DNA from: Rapana venosa | Lineage: Eukaryota > Mollusca > Gastropoda > Neogastropoda > Muricidae | DNA: 64,000 nt | NCBI GenBank assembly: GCA_028751875.1 | Contig: CM054155.1 | Location: 4,067,520-4,131,519, forward strand | Direction: 5' to 3' | In this document: in pieces, positions 37,058 through 48,924 of the stretch | Layout of the letters: each line of letters opens with the position of its first letter | Position numbering within the stretch: position 1 is the first letter of the stretch | Notes under the pieces: generated by a model | What the model was told of the DNA's origin: nothing | The model's database searches: none | The model's input: the letters and a program-made list of their open reading frames with translations, nothing else | Program-made: the position numbers and the translations under genes

Positions 37058-37157
37058 GGGTGGGTGGGGGTGGAATGGTTATGATGATGATGATTGGCAT
37101 GGTTGTAGCACCAGAGGATGCAGCTCCTTACTTCATTGTATTCCTTTCGTATTTGTT

Positions 37158-37649
37158 TTACGGGGAAAACTTTTCATAAAGTTCCTCTATTTCTTTGAAG
37201 GTGAGATCATTCTTAATGTGCAGGAGCTGCCGCATCTCATCAGTGGTCTTGCCCCTGATCATATTGGCCATTCTATTCAGGGCTGCATCGCTATAGCGGG
37301 GGATATCCATGAAGTTGGCCGCTTGCAAGGTTCCATAAAACAGATTCATGTCCATCTTGTTGAAGAAGGCTTCATCCCAGGAGCAAAGCTTGTAGACGCA
37401 TGTCTCCAGCTCATCGTCATCTTCCTGTGGCGGGGGATCGTCCTTGTGGTAGGTGCACCACTGCAACAACTTCTCCAGCTGCTCTGCAGAGACAGCCAGC
37501 AACGGTATAGGGTCGTTGGCGTCTGCAGCATCATCACTCAGGTTTGCCAGATCTGTGGTGAGGCGTCTGACGATGCCAGACATCTGAGCCACCTGCTTCT
37601 CTACAAAAAATGTCTTGCCTTCCATGCTGGCCAGTGTCACTTTACTCAT
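37158..37649 (-). CDS. SKP1: Intronless SKP1-like SCF adaptor subunit
   Basis: Uninterrupted 163-codon frame. SKP1 bridges cullin-1 and F-box proteins in SCF ubiquitin ligases. Recognised landmarks: VTLASMEGKTFFVEKQVA (BTB/POZ first strand region), DPIPLL, LLQWCTYHKDDPPP (the family's QWC-HKDDPPP core), SWDEAFF, LQAANFMDI, NMIRGKTTDEMRQLLHIKND (SKP1 F-box-binding helices). The usual C-terminal WCEEK helix end is missing: the protein stops with YEKFSP, and an extra loop follows the DDPPP stretch. I start at the ATG at 37649 (MSKV); an upstream in-frame ATG at 37730 would add 27 residues unlike the family. Lack of introns suggests a retrocopy, but I see no poly-A tail or TSD. It is antisense to the WD-like gene that begins to the right. 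Intact frame and kept core residues argue for function. Confidence 0.85.
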   Translation of the reverse strand: MSKVTLASMEGKTFFVEKQVAQMSGIVRRLTTDLANLSDDAADANDPIPLLAVSAEQLEKLLQWCTYHKDDPPPQEDDDELETCVYKLCSWDEAFFNKMDMNLFYGTLQAANFMDIPRYSDAALNRMANMIRGKTTDEMRQLLHIKNDLTFKEIEELYEKFSP

Positions 37650-38026
37650 GGCTGCTGCTGGTTGAGTTATGCTGGGCTCACTGAAAGCAGACGACACACA
37701 GACATGCTCTTTGTGAAGGAATAACATCACTCTTAGTTAAGCATCCTATATGCTAGTTGCTCTGTGTTTGAATGTTAGATCCCACGTGTGTTTTTCCTGT
37801 TTTCTGATGAGTTTGTTTTATTTTATTTCCGTGTTTCATCCTGAATTGTATGGTCAGGATATTTTTTGGAAATATTTCAGTTGTGGTTGCATATGCAAAA
37901 TTTCACCTTTGAATCTGGGAGGTGTGGCTGAGGAATGAAACAACCAAGTTCCTTTGCCAATTTTTAGCATATATAGTTTTGGGTCATAAGGCTTGTGTGA
38001 CTCGTTGATTTTGTGTGTTGTCACAG

Positions 38027-38115
38027 ATCCGGAGATTGGTGGAGGACTTTCTGGATGACTTTGTGTCCAAGTATATTCCCCCTGACTACAGCTACCTGGA
38101 GTACGACGCTAAATG
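38027..38115 (+). CDS. WD-repeat-like protein, exon a (first seen)
   Basis: GTTGTCACAG acceptor, GGTGAG-type donor. It reads IRRLVEDFLDDFVSKYIPP, then DYSYLEYDAK, and ends in phase 2 (TG), which joins exactly to the next exon to make tryptophan. It starts in phase 0, so at least one earlier exon with the start codon exists further left; I could not find it. The segment is acidic and helical-looking and lies N-terminal to the propeller. I do not recognise the family with confidence. Confidence 0.7.
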
Positions 38116-38802
38116 GTGAGTGACGGCAGGGCTGGACTGCTGCTCCCTGAACTGAATGCCTTTAAGACTCATTGGGCATCTAGCACTGCACTGAATCTTG
38201 CAGGCAGTGCGTCTTGATGAAGTTGAACCTGGCGGAGTCCATCCGTCTGCATGTTATAGACTGCATGCTGGGTATGTTAGTGTCATCCATGCCACCAGTC
38301 GTAGCTGGCGTGCTCTCAAGTGATGGATGGATGAGTGTGTAATGAGTGTGTAGGAAGTTGAGGAGATGAGAATTGTGTATTTTCTCTCAAATTCTGGTTT
38401 TTAAAAATTTTAATCTTATATTTCGAGGATAATGAAATAAGCACTCATGTGCTTTTTTTCATCCAGTCCCCGTGTGTATGCAGTTTTGTACATTTTGTTG
38501 TCCGTTCCCATCGGCACGCAATGGCCTACTCTTCTGAAAAGTGGAACGGGTTTTAACGTGTGCACAAGATGTTCTGCGTGTGTTCACACATGGGATCTCT
38601 GATGTGTGTGTGTGTGTGTGTGTGTACAAGGCCAAATGAAAAGAGAGAGAGAGAACCATGATCTGTCAGTGAATAATGATCTACAATGTCAGAAGTGAAG
38701 GGCTGAAACACTGACTTGTTAGGAGAGGGCTTGTTCTCTGCTTTCCTAAGAATGTCTTTTTCTTCATAAACTGACAGTCAGTGTGTGTGTGTGTGTGTGC
38801 AG
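38116..38802 (+). other. Intron with SINE and GT tract
   Basis: Contains a minus-strand SINE 3' part (38405-38600) with a decayed LINE D-type tail (CGAGGATAATGAAATAAGCA on the plus strand) next to a GT run (38602-38622). A second GT run (38781-38799) forms the region just before the next acceptor. Confidence 0.7.
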
Positions 38803-38902
38803 GGCCATGGAGAGGACAGACGAGGAGGAGTGGCAGAGAACAGCTGGAGCACTGTCGGAGAGAAAAGCCGTACAGCTTGTGGCTGAAGCCATTTTGTTGC
38901 AG
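38803..38902 (+). CDS. WD-repeat-like protein, exon b
   Basis: The acceptor is GT-repeat then GCAG, without a normal polypyrimidine tract; the donor is GTAAGA. It reads AMERTDEEEWQRTAGAL, then SERKAVQLVAEAILLQ, and ends in phase 0. Joining exon a plus b restores an unbroken frame. The next exon found (50032) needs two bases from its predecessor, so at least one exon between 38.9 and 50.0 kb is not identified. Confidence 0.7.
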
Positions 38903-39714
38903 GTAAGACTTCACGTTCCCTCCCTCTAACACAACAAAACAAGCAGACAAGTATTAAACAGAAACAAAACCCCACTGCAAGCCCACTTGAGTTTCAGAGA
39001 GTAAAAAAGATCATCTAACTATCATCTATTTCCACTCTCAGTGAAACTCCTCTGGCTGCCAATTACATATTGTATCAAGTTCAAGACTGCTCTTTGGCAT
39101 TTTCATGTTTTGATAGATCCCCTGTCCTACTCCCCCCCCCCCCCCCACCACACACACACCACACACATCAATCATTCTTCCCACCGTCTCAGATCCAGTG
39201 TTAACAAAGTCTTTGGTGTTTCTAAAGCCAACCAAAACTCACGTTGGAAAAGACTACTCTGATATCATGTTCCAATTTCCTGGAACTCCCTGCCATTGTC
39301 TCTCAGAGATAGTCGATCGTTTACTGCTCTTTCTCAAAGCTGATCTGAAGAATTATTTACCTGTTCAATCGGAGTTACAACTTAAACAGGTGTCACAGCC
39401 TGTAGCTTATTCATTTTGAAAAGAACACACTGTGTTCATGTATAAGAGCAAACAAGTAAGAACAAGTAAATAGGTGTGTGTGTGTGTGTGTGTGTGGTGT
39501 GTGTGTAGAGTCCTAAGCAGGAATTTCTCTAGGTTTCCACTCCATTTCCTAGCCCCGCCTGATTAGCGATCCTGGTAGCGATCGAAAGCTTAGCCAGTCA
39601 CTCAGGCAGTCAACTACAAGAATACAACCATCTTTAGGCACAAGGGGCTTCTGGGAGGAGGCTTCCTCACTTTATAAAACGCCTCTGATTGGCCAATTTG
39701 ACCCAGAGTGAGCT
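38903..39714 (+). other. Intronic stretch before LINE C
   Basis: Poly-C and CA runs at 39132-39166, a GT run at 39475-39506, and GC-richer sequence at 39540-39710 that does not match the other repeats. Confidence 0.5.
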
Positions 39715-42262
39715 TAGAAGACAAGAACAACTTCTACACCCAGCTCCAGTCAGTGGTAGACAAGATTCCGAGACGGGACATGCTCATCCTCATGGGGGAC
39801 ATGAACGCCAAGGTCGGGACTGACAACACTGATAGAGAGCGGGAGATGGGACGACATGGGCTTGGAAACATAAATGAAAATGGAGAAATGCTTGCTGATT
39901 TTGTGCTGCCAACAGCCTTGTGATTGGAGGCACGCTTTTTCCACACCAGCGTTGCCACAAAGCCACCTGGGTCTCCCCCGACCACCAGACAGAGAACCAG
40001 ATAGATCACGTCATGGTGAGACAACGCTACCGGAGCTCCCTACAAGACGTGAGAGTAAGACGCGGAGCAGACATAGGGTCAGACCACCATCTTGTGGTCA
40101 CCAAGATCAAGATGCACTTGTCTGCGAGAAAGACTCTGCAGAATCCAAGGAAAAAGTTCAACGTTTTAAGATTGAAACAAGAAGACACAAAGCAGGCATT
40201 TCAGATCTCCCTTCACAACCGCTTCCAAGTGCTCCAGTCAGAGGAGACAGAAACAGTGGAACACAAATGGACCACCTTCAAAGACACCATTGTGGGAGCC
40301 TGTGATGAGGTTTTGGGACAACCTCAGATGAATAGGAAGCCATGATCAAGATGAGACCTGGAAGAAGTCGAGGAGAGAAGGCTAGCCAAACAAGAGCTGA
40401 ACCGAGCTACGACCCGCCAACAGAAGCGGCGAGCAACAGCCAAGTACTCCATACTTGCCAAAGAAGCCAAGAATGAGCTACGAGCAGACAAACGAGCTCA
40501 CATCAATGCCATCGCAGATGAGGCAGAAGAGGCTGCTGGCAAGGGAGACCTCAAGACCCTGTATGCCACCACCAGACTTCTTAGCGGCTCGCAGCAACAC
40601 AAACAGACCTGTCAGAGACAAGGAAGGGAAGCTTCTCACCTCTATTGAAGACCAGCTAACAAGGTGGAAAGAGCATTTTCAGGAGGTTTTGAATCAACCA
40701 GCCCCAGAGGAACGACCTCAGCTGGAGCCAGGGGACCCTCTCGACATCAACATTGGAGAGATCACCAAAACAGAGATCCGAAAGGCTATCAGCAGCTTGA
40801 AGAACAGCAAGGCTGCTGGCATTGACAACATTCCGGCAGAAGCCTGAAGGAAGGGGGTAGTAACATCGTTGACGAGTTACACCACTTGCTCAACCTGATC
40901 TGGACAAATGGGGAGGTGCCACAGAATGGAAGAAGGGCCTGCTTGTGAAGCTCCCCAACACGCGACCTCTCCCAGTGTGGAAAGTGGCGAGTATCACCCT
41001 GTTGTCCATCCCCAGCAAAGTCCTCACAAGAGTCATCCTGGACCGAATGAAAGATGCTCTCGACAAGACTCTCGAGATGAACAGCAGGCTTCAGAAAAGA
41101 ACTTCCTGTACCGACCAGATTGCAACCCTCAGAATCATCGTGGAACAGTCCATAGAATGGCAGTCACCTCTCTACGCCTGCTTCATCGATTTGAGAAGGC
41201 TTTTGACAGCTGGACAGACAAGCAATCTGAACATCCTTCTCCACTATGGTGTGCCACCAGAGTTTTGTCGCATCATAAGACAACTTTATGAAGGATTCTC
41301 CTGCCAGGTCATCCATGGTGGAAGACTCTCCGACAGCTTCGGGATCTCTTCCGGCGTCAGACAGGCTGCTTGTTGTCTCCACTCCTCTTCCTTGTGGTGC
41401 TGACTGGGTGACAAGGACGCCTACCAAGTTCCAGGAAAGGTATCCAATGGACCCTCATGACAAAGCTGGAAGATCTCGATTTTGCCGATGACCTGCTCTG
41501 CTATCCCACTGCCTGCAGCACATCCAAAGCAAAGTCACTGCCTAGATACCACAGCTAGACGTGTTGGCCTCAGGATCAGTCAAGAGAAGACCAAGCTACT
41601 GCGTACCAACAACCAGCAAGAGGCTCCTGTCACCATCTCTGGGAAAGTAGTAGAGGATGTCAGTGAATTTGTGTACCTGGGCAGTAAGATCAGCCAGACA
41701 GAGGCACAGACGAAGACATCAAGGCAAGAATAAAGAAAGCACGCCAAGCATTTGCCATCTTGAAACCCGTATGGAGAACAAATGCGATCTCCACAACCAC
41801 CAAGCTCAGGATCTTCAACTCCAACGTGAAGTCTGTGCTTCTCTACGGGTCAAAACTTGGCGGGTCATCAACACAAGCTCCTCCAAGATCCAGACCTTCA
41901 TCAACGGATGTCTCCGGCAGATCCTTCATCTCAGATGGTTCGACAGAGTGCCAAGTACCGACCTGTGGATGAGGGCGAACCAACAGCCTATGGAAGTCCA
42001 AGTAAGGCGGCGAAAGTGGTGTTGGGTCGGCCACACCCTAACGGAAGGAGCCTGGCAACATCACCAGACAAGCGCTCGAGTGGAACCGGCAGGGGAAAAG
42101 GAAGAGAGGGCGCCCCAAACAGACCTGGAGGAGAAGCCTGCATAGTGAGCTGAGAGACTCCAGCCTGACATGGGAAGAGGCCAAGACCCTTGCCAGAGAC
42201 AGGAGAAGGTGGAGGGACGCTGTTGAGGCCCTATGCTCTGCTAGGAGCTATAAGGAATAATA
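39715..42262 (+). mobile_element. LINE C: 5'-truncated RTE-like element, decayed
   Basis: It starts inside the endonuclease (EDKNNFYTQLQSVVDKIP; LILMGDMNAKVGTD; GLGNINENGEMLADF; IGGTLFPHQRCHKATW; ENQIDHVMV; GSDHHLVVTKI). RT follows (SLKNSKAAGIDNIPAE; YEGFSCQVIHGGRL; DLDFADDL near 41475; EFVYLGSKISQ), then the C-terminal IRKW-type region (WVGHTL, ..RGRP..) and ARDRRRWRDAVEAL at 42190. The tail is (AAT)n at about 42257. It is the same superfamily as LINE B (shared IGGTxFPH, GHTLRKP and RGRPKxTW blocks) but a different family. Many frameshifts; no clear TSD. Confidence 0.85.
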
Positions 42263-42279
42263 ATAATAAGAAGATGATA

Positions 42280-42720
42280 GAGAGCAGTGCAAGAGCAGCA
42301 GAAAGAATAAATCAACACTTTCAGAATCAGATATTCAACAGTTCCTGCAGACTGAAGTCCATGTTTTTGATGAAGATGTAGGGCAATCTTCTAAGGAGAT
42401 TGGGCCAACTCCATCTAATTTGAGAGATTACTCATTTGATTGTCGATGTTCTCAACCCTGCAATGGACTGATCCTTGAGCTGGAAAAATTTAGAACAAAA
42501 GAAAACTTATCTTTTTCAAGCTTGCACCAGTGGCTCAACAAACTAACAAATTCAGAACCTGGGATCTGGAAAGGATGATGTTTGCTACGAATTTGGCAAC
42601 TTTCTTTTCAAAATATTGGGGAGATAGTTGCTGTCTATTATGATGATGACTTTTACATCGGTGAAGTCATCAAAATAATGGATGAGACCATTCCCCTTTA
42701 GAGTATTTTAAATCAAATAA
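42280..42720 (+). pseudogene. Broken ORF with a Tudor-like segment
   Basis: Frame-shifted pieces read DYSFDCRCSQPCNGLILELE, SSLHQWLNKLTN and, near 42612-42702, IGEIVAVYYDDDFYIGEVIK. The last resembles a Tudor/SH3-like barrel strand seen in several transposon-derived and chromatin proteins. No intact ORF remains. I do not know the parent gene. Confidence 0.4.
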
Positions 42721-45094
42721 TGTCAACCTATAGAATACAATATAAATAATGTTATCTCCAAATTTAAAGTATATTGGTTCACTCATTCAAAAGTTATGAC
42801 TATTTTTGTAATTTTCCTAAAATGAGCCTTCCGCACTGGTCATTTTGGCCTTTTCTCCAACTTTGAGGAAAAATAGCTGCTTAAGGGATGACCCTATCAT
42901 TCCCCCCAAAATTAGCTATAATATGTAATATACAGGAATACTACAAACAATTTCAAGAAATGTAGAAAATTTTGAAATGATGGGCCCCAAAACATAGTCT
43001 TGTAAAAATTAAAGGGGTTTTTTTTTCCATTTTAGGTGACCCCATAATTTTTTTTTTCCCAACAGTTTTTTTAAATTTTTTTGTTTTCTTATTTCTGTGG
43101 AAAAAGAAAGAGATACTTTGATTTTTTGAGTGGGGCCCTTTTTATTTGCAAGAAATTGATCAGTAAAATCGGCCATTATACATTTTTTGTGCATTTCACG
43201 GAAGGGTCAAAATTAAAAAAAAGGGCCATATCTGAAAACTTTTTTAAGATATCGTTTAATTTTCGGGTGTTGTTTCTTTTGAAAAGACTTTTGTTAAGCA
43301 AAAATAAAACTAACTAAAAAAAAAATTTGTTGCTGTGCTATAGTGAATGTCAACAACATTATTTTGGGCCTTCCAGACAGCAATTTGGGTTCATAAAAAT
43401 TTTTTTCACTACTGACAAAAATATACTCAAAAACATAGAAATTACAAATCAACAAATTGTATACAGTAAAATTTCATACACAAACTTTTTGTTCTTTTGC
43501 CCAGTTCTCAATAACAAGCAAAAATAACTTTATAGATTGAAAATTAATCTGACCCGCCCTTTGGTTTAAACAAAATGGAAAAAAGGAAAGAAAAAAGTTA
43601 TTTAAAAAAAAAGAAGTGATTTTCCCTGAAAAAAACAGGAACAAACAAATAACTGTTAGATCTCTTCATGAAATCAAACATTACACAGTCAGGGGTGCAA
43701 TACCACAAGAACAAATTTTCAGTTTATATCCATATTAATGAAAACTTGATTTAATACCAACACAGCAAAACATGAAAAAAAATCGATTTTTCCCACAAAA
43801 AAAACAAATCTTCAAAGTGTCCTGTTTACCATTTCCCCAATTTTTTGAGAAAAAAATTTTTTTAATTATTCGCAAGCTGTCATTGCACTGTTTTAGAATA
43901 GTAATATTCCCCAAAAAAATAAAAAGTTTACATCTATGTTGTGTGATAAAAATCATTAAAAAAACCCATTGGGTTTTCATCCCCACCCAAAATTATATAT
44001 AATATAGAGTAATTGCTAAAACCCTGATTTTTAAAACATTTTTTTTAGTAAACAATTTTACCCAAAAGTTAACAAAACAAAAAAGATAATGTGAAGCTAA
44101 AAATTTCCCCATGCCTTTTGTTCAAAATAATAAATGAATTTTATATGTTAAAAAACCTTTTTTAAAATAAAATTAACATGGGCCCTATAATATAAAATTT
44201 CCCAAATGTTTTAAATTTAAGCTTAAGTTAGTTAAGCTTTATTTTAAAAAACAAAGAGTAACAGCCCTAAATTGGGGAACAACAGACTGGGGAAAGTCTT
44301 GGAAAACTATGTCTTCCCCCCCCCAGCTCGGCGGAATGAAGAGACAGGAAGTAAAATCAGGGAAATTTAATCAGGGGAGTCATCTTTGGCACAAGGAGTT
44401 GTTCCTTTATTATGTTATAACACCAACACACATTAATACTTTTTTTGTGTGGAGGCATTACCGTGTGTTTTGCATGCGCAATCATGGCTAATTTGTGTAT
44501 GTGTGTGTGCATGAGGGTTTGCGGGAGGGAGGGGGGGGGGGAATATGTGGTTATCATTTGTATATGTGTGGGTATAATGCATAAATTTGAATTGTAATGT
44601 GCAACAGATAACGGGAGAACGCAACTTGATGCCCCGCGGCAGCAGAGGTGATCCACGTGTTGGAACCTTCAAAAAAACTGAGGTTACTGCTGATGAGAGG
44701 GCTGGGGTTTTGGTCTCAGGGGTTTTGAGGGGTGCTGGGGTTTTTTTTGTTTGTTTTTCATTCCTCAACTGGGCTAAGGTTCCCCCTGGTGGTTTTTGGG
44801 TTTTGCTACATATGTGTGTGTGTGTGTGTGTGTGTGTGTTGTTTAGTGAAGATCTTTTGGCACATTGTATGTATTTTGTTTTTGCTTGAAAAGTCACCCA
44901 GACCTTAAGGGGGAACCCCTCAGTCAAGAGTTCAGGAAAACACACTTTCCCCACGCTCAGAAGGAATAATGATGGAAGTTTAAAAGTCAGGGGAAATCAA
45001 CCCAAAGGGGAAATCCTCTTATGGCAAAGGGAGTTAGTCCCCTTGTAAAATAAAAAAAAAACAAAAACTCTTGAATCAAAGGGAAAAGAAACTT
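42721..45094. other. AT-rich, homopolymer-rich intronic stretch
   Basis: Contains dozens of A, T, C and G runs of 5-12. No gene recognised. See the findings for the possibility that this block is poorly polished sequence. Confidence 0.6.
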
Positions 45095-45720
45095 TCTTTT
45101 CTTCCTTTTTTGTCTGTTTCCCCCAGGGGAGGTTTGACATTGATGAGCATTTCCCATCCGCTTGTTTTGAGTTTTTCCCTTTTTATGCCCTTCTCTAAGG
45201 GGGACGGGATAGCTAGTGGGTTGGGGCATGCTTTTCCCCCGCCAAGTTAAGCAGGTGAGGTGGTTACCAATTTATGGGTGACGTTTGCGCGCCCTTTACT
45301 TCAGTACAGTTCCCCAGACCCAGCTGTAAATGGGTACCTGCCTCTTTAGGGTAGGAAGGTAATGCAGGGGGAGAGGGATGGGCGCCGCCCCCAATAGCTG
45401 GCCCCAGAAAATGGGGTCTCTGAGCCTCGCTCCCCTCGACCCTTTTGGTTTGGGGGCTCCTTTACCCTTACCTTTTATCTTAAGATCACTGCAATACGGC
45501 AGCCCCGGTTTTGCTAGGTCTTCCCTTGGTCTTTCCCTCCCCTCGAAGTTCATTGCTCTTTTTATGATGTGGTGGTCTGTTTCCGTTGAACGTGCCCAAA
45601 AAAACCCAGTTATTGCTTTAGCTACGACTTCGATCATAACTTTGCAATTCTCCTTTTCTTTTTCGTGATCCCGTCTTCCCTTTTTCTTTGTCATGTAGCT
45701 GCATTCGGTTTTCCCCGCTT
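45095..45720 (-). mobile_element. LINE E 3' fragment interrupted by a SINE
   Basis: On the minus strand ITGFFWARSTETDHHIIKRA corresponds to LRWFGHVQRKADHHIIKRA of the cleaner copies at 59278 and 63580, with homopolymer-type changes. The fragment is split at about 45198/45476 by a plus-strand SINE. It extends further 5' than the other two copies (to about 45720). Confidence 0.7.
45199..45475 (+). mobile_element. Chimeric tRNA/5S SINE nested in LINE E
   Basis: GGGACGGGATAGCTAGTGGG, then CCAAGTTAAGCAGGTGAGG, ATGGGTGACG, TTCAGTACAGTTCCCCAG and CAGCTGTAAATGGGTACCTG match the 10310 element along its length. A degenerate TSD (TTCTCTAAG / TTATCTTAAG) may flank it. Confidence 0.75.
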
Positions 45721-46715
45721 TCAACAAATTTTGCGGTTTTTATGAAAACCCACATCCTTTGGTACAGGAGAAAGGTCTAATGCGGGCCCTTTTATTCAGC
45801 AGTGTCTTCCGTGGGATTTTTTTTCGGCAGACTTGCCAAACTTTCCCTTCTTTCCAAACACTCGCAATCTGGTTTTGACAGCAATCGATTTTGCTTGCGC
45901 TCTCATCTCTCCCAGTAGAGAATTTGTTACCACTTCTATTTCCAAAAAACAAATGATGAGTCAGGTTAAGGAAGATAAAATGCAGTTAACAAATTTTTTG
46001 TTAAGTAATACCAAAAACAAAAGGACCCCTTTGTGATCTTTCCAATATTATCTGATTATTCCATCAATGTTTCTAGTGATGTCATGTTGTTCCCCTTTCG
46101 TGTTGTCTTTTTAAACTTGGTGTTTGTGTGTACTTGTTATGTTATTAACAATTTTTTTTTTAAAAAAAATTTTGGAAAAAAAAAAAGAGAAAGAAGTGAC
46201 CTGCAAAATAGCCACATTGTTGTCCCATCGAGAATCGCTGGGCCAGGAATCGGGGGTGGGAAGACGACCCTGCCTAACCCCTCCCAAGAGTTCTTCCTGC
46301 CCCAAGAACAGAACAATTGGTCAGCTGTTTGAAAGCAAAAAGAAAAAAGAAAGTGGAGGGGGCAGAATGGGCAAGGGGTTTTAGAGCTCCAAATTGTGAT
46401 GTGGTGCTGAGGGGACAGGTTCAAGTCTCCATGGGTTTCTATTTAGGAGATTTCCCCGCTGAATGGAGGAGCGACAAAAAAAGCGTTTTGCCCCTGTTAA
46501 AAGTCCCCCACCCGTTTAGAAAAATTGGCCAGTTTTGGCTGGGGGCTGGGTGAAAAAACATACCCCCGCTGCTCGGTTTTTGGAAAACCATCAGCTCTGC
46601 CAATTCATGCCCATAATTCACTGCGGGGAAAAAATTTTGTGCTGGTTCCCAAAATGGGAAAAGGGGTAAATTTGGGGAAATGAAGTCCCGTCTGTAGTGT
46701 TCAGTGGTGATGTGT
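45721..46715. other. Intronic stretch, low complexity
   Basis: Homopolymer-rich sequence. Short ORFs on both strands have no domain. Confidence 0.5.
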
Positions 46716-47090
46716 CAAAGTCAAAGTCAAACTTTTATTTTCAGATGGTAAATTTTTTAAAAAACAGTGCTTTGCTTTTTTTCATCAAATATCTATCTAA
46801 AGAAAAAAAAAAAAAAGCAAGAAAAAAGTAAAGTATTGCAGACAAAAATAAAAAAAACCCAAAATATGGTAAACTATAAAATCAAAAAAAAAAACCCTAA
46901 CATATGATTGTGGAATTTAAAAAAAAACAAAAAAACCCCGAAAAATATTTAGACCCTTTCAATTCAAATAATTAAAAATCTTGAAAAAAATATCCCTCTA
47001 ACAAAACAAACAAGCAACAAAGAAAAACCCAAACCAAAAAAAAACAAAGAGACAAAAAAAGAGTAAAAATTAAAAACCCACACCAATGCT

Positions 47091-47091
<1 letters not shown>
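46716..47091 (-). mobile_element. R1 repeat 3' end
   Basis: The plus strand reads GTCAAAGTCAAAGTCAAAC, then TTTTATTTTCAGATGGTAAA and a CTTTGCTTTTTTTCATCAA stretch, the reverse of the R1 end at 27625-27705. Confidence 0.65.

Positions 47092-47136
<45 letters not shown>
47092..47136 (+). repeat. 45-base poly-C tract
   Basis: The longest pure homopolymer in the window. Confidence 0.95.
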
Positions 47137-47925
47137 TACAATATACACACAAACCTTCAACCATACAAACAACTGAATAAAATAACAACAAAAAGATGAA
47201 TCAACAAGAACAACCACAACAAGGAAATAAACAATCAAACAAACACAAATATACATACACAACAACAACAGCGACAGTAACTAACATAGGACAAGAATAA
47301 CAGCCAAGACAAATGAAGAACAATATAGAACTAACAAAAGACGAGAAAAAGAGTCCAAAATATCCCCTCCCCCTCCCCAAGAAAACCACCCTAAACCCAA
47401 AACAAACAAAAGGAAATAAACCAGAACCCCACCCCCACCACTACCAACAATAACAACAACCAAATGGATATAAACAGAGGAAACTGATGTATCATTTAAA
47501 CACTTACATACACATACACATCCTCACCCATATCCCCTTCACCACATAATATACTCATATATAAGAAAAACAAGAATAACCAACAGCTATTGGATTCAGA
47601 GCAAAGAAGTATAACAAAGACATCCATTCCCTCCCTTTCCCGGGTCATATACACACATGTACATGTGCTTTTTGGTTTGAGGCAGAGCAACGTTAATCCT
47701 TCGATCAAAGAATAAATTCAGGCAATGTAAATCCACCCAGCAGTACTAACGTCAGCAATAACAATTTAGCTCATCTAGTACAATGAACCAGAAAACTAAC
47801 AGAGACAAAACAAAACAAATCAGCATATTTATGTGTAATACAAAAGAACATAAAAAGGCCAAAACAGCAAGAAAGTAAAAACCAAAACCGAACCATTTAC
47901 ACAACACACAGGCACTCACACACTT

Positions 47926-47968
<43 letters not shown>

Positions 47969-48150
47969 ACACACACACACACACACACAACACACAACAC
48001 ACAGATTCAAAGCGTGCTGGGGTTGATATCATATCAACCCATATATAGATCAATGTTTACACATGTACTCTATATGAATATGAAAACTTGGGTCATATCT
48101 GATTTTAATGACAAGAATAACGTCAGTGACACTTAAATCACTCTCTTAAG
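47137..48150. other. Intronic stretch, A-rich, with (CA)n
   Basis: A/C-rich sequence with scattered AAC and ACA words, then a (CA)n tract at 47929-48002. No gene. Confidence 0.6.
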
Positions 48151-48810
48151 TTACAAGTCGTGTTCTGTGCTTTTATTCATGAAATATCTTTTTAGATGTG
48201 TTTTATACTGATTTTTGCTTTTAATACATTTCAAATTTTGGGGGAGTTTATTCCATAGGTCACTGCCTGAATACAAGAGGCTCGATTTATATAGGTTATT
48301 TCTGGGTCTTGGAAATGTTAGCAAATGGTTGTGTCTATGTTGGTTAACTTTGAAAGCTTTGGTAATCTTGGGAGGTGCATTTTGATTAACAACTTTTTGC
48401 ATAAACACAGCTTTATTGAATGAAAGTCGGTTTCGAAATGTCAGGACATTTATTTGCTTATAATCCTCAATTGCCAGGGTGCTTGTTTTTAACAATACAA
48501 GTTTTACTGCTCTTTTATATAAACGAAGAATGAATTTCAAGTTCGTTCCACTGCAGGTATCCCAAATAGTTGACGCATAGTCAATGATTGGTAGAATGTG
48601 ACCGCAAAAAAATAGTTTTTGAGAATGATTATTTAGAAAGTGTTTTATTTTGGATAATTGAAGTAGCCTGTGAGCTAGGCGTTTACCTAGTGACATTATG
48701 TGATCAGTCCAAGTCATATTTTTGTCAATGGTAACACCTAATATTTTATGTGAGTCAACTTCTTCAACTATTCCGTTATCCAACAACAGAGGTTGAAACC
48801 TATCATTCAT
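48151..48810 (-). mobile_element. LINE G: CR1-like non-LTR element, C-terminal fragment with open frame
   Basis: An uninterrupted 219-codon frame covers the region after the RT catalytic core: ILGVTIDKNMTWTDHI, LFFCGHILPIIDYASTIWD, LYKRAVKLVLL, LTFRNRLSFNKAVFMQKVV, NNLYKSSLLYSGSDLWNKLP and a basic end HLKRYFMN. This order is typical of the C-terminal part of CR1/L2-related reverse transcriptases. 5'-truncated near 48815. Clade is inferred. Confidence 0.75.
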
Positions 48811-48845
48811 TTTTTGCCTTTTCTGTCTTGCTGATACGTATGTAC

Positions 48846-48847
<2 letters not shown>

Positions 48848-48888
<41 letters not shown>

Positions 48889-48890
48889 GT
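48848..48890 (+). repeat. (GT)n microsatellite
   Basis: Pure GT repeat beside the truncated 5' end of LINE G. Confidence 0.9.
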
Positions 48891-48924
48891 TCCTGAATCA
48901 ATGTGCACAGGATACATCATGAAG

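Noticed and set aside
44611..44690. Possible missing exon of the WD-like gene (AACAG acceptor, ITGERNLMPRGSRGDPRVGT)
   Set aside because: The acceptor and phase 0 fit exon b, but there is no good donor and the phase needed by exon c is not met. The block also looks error-prone.
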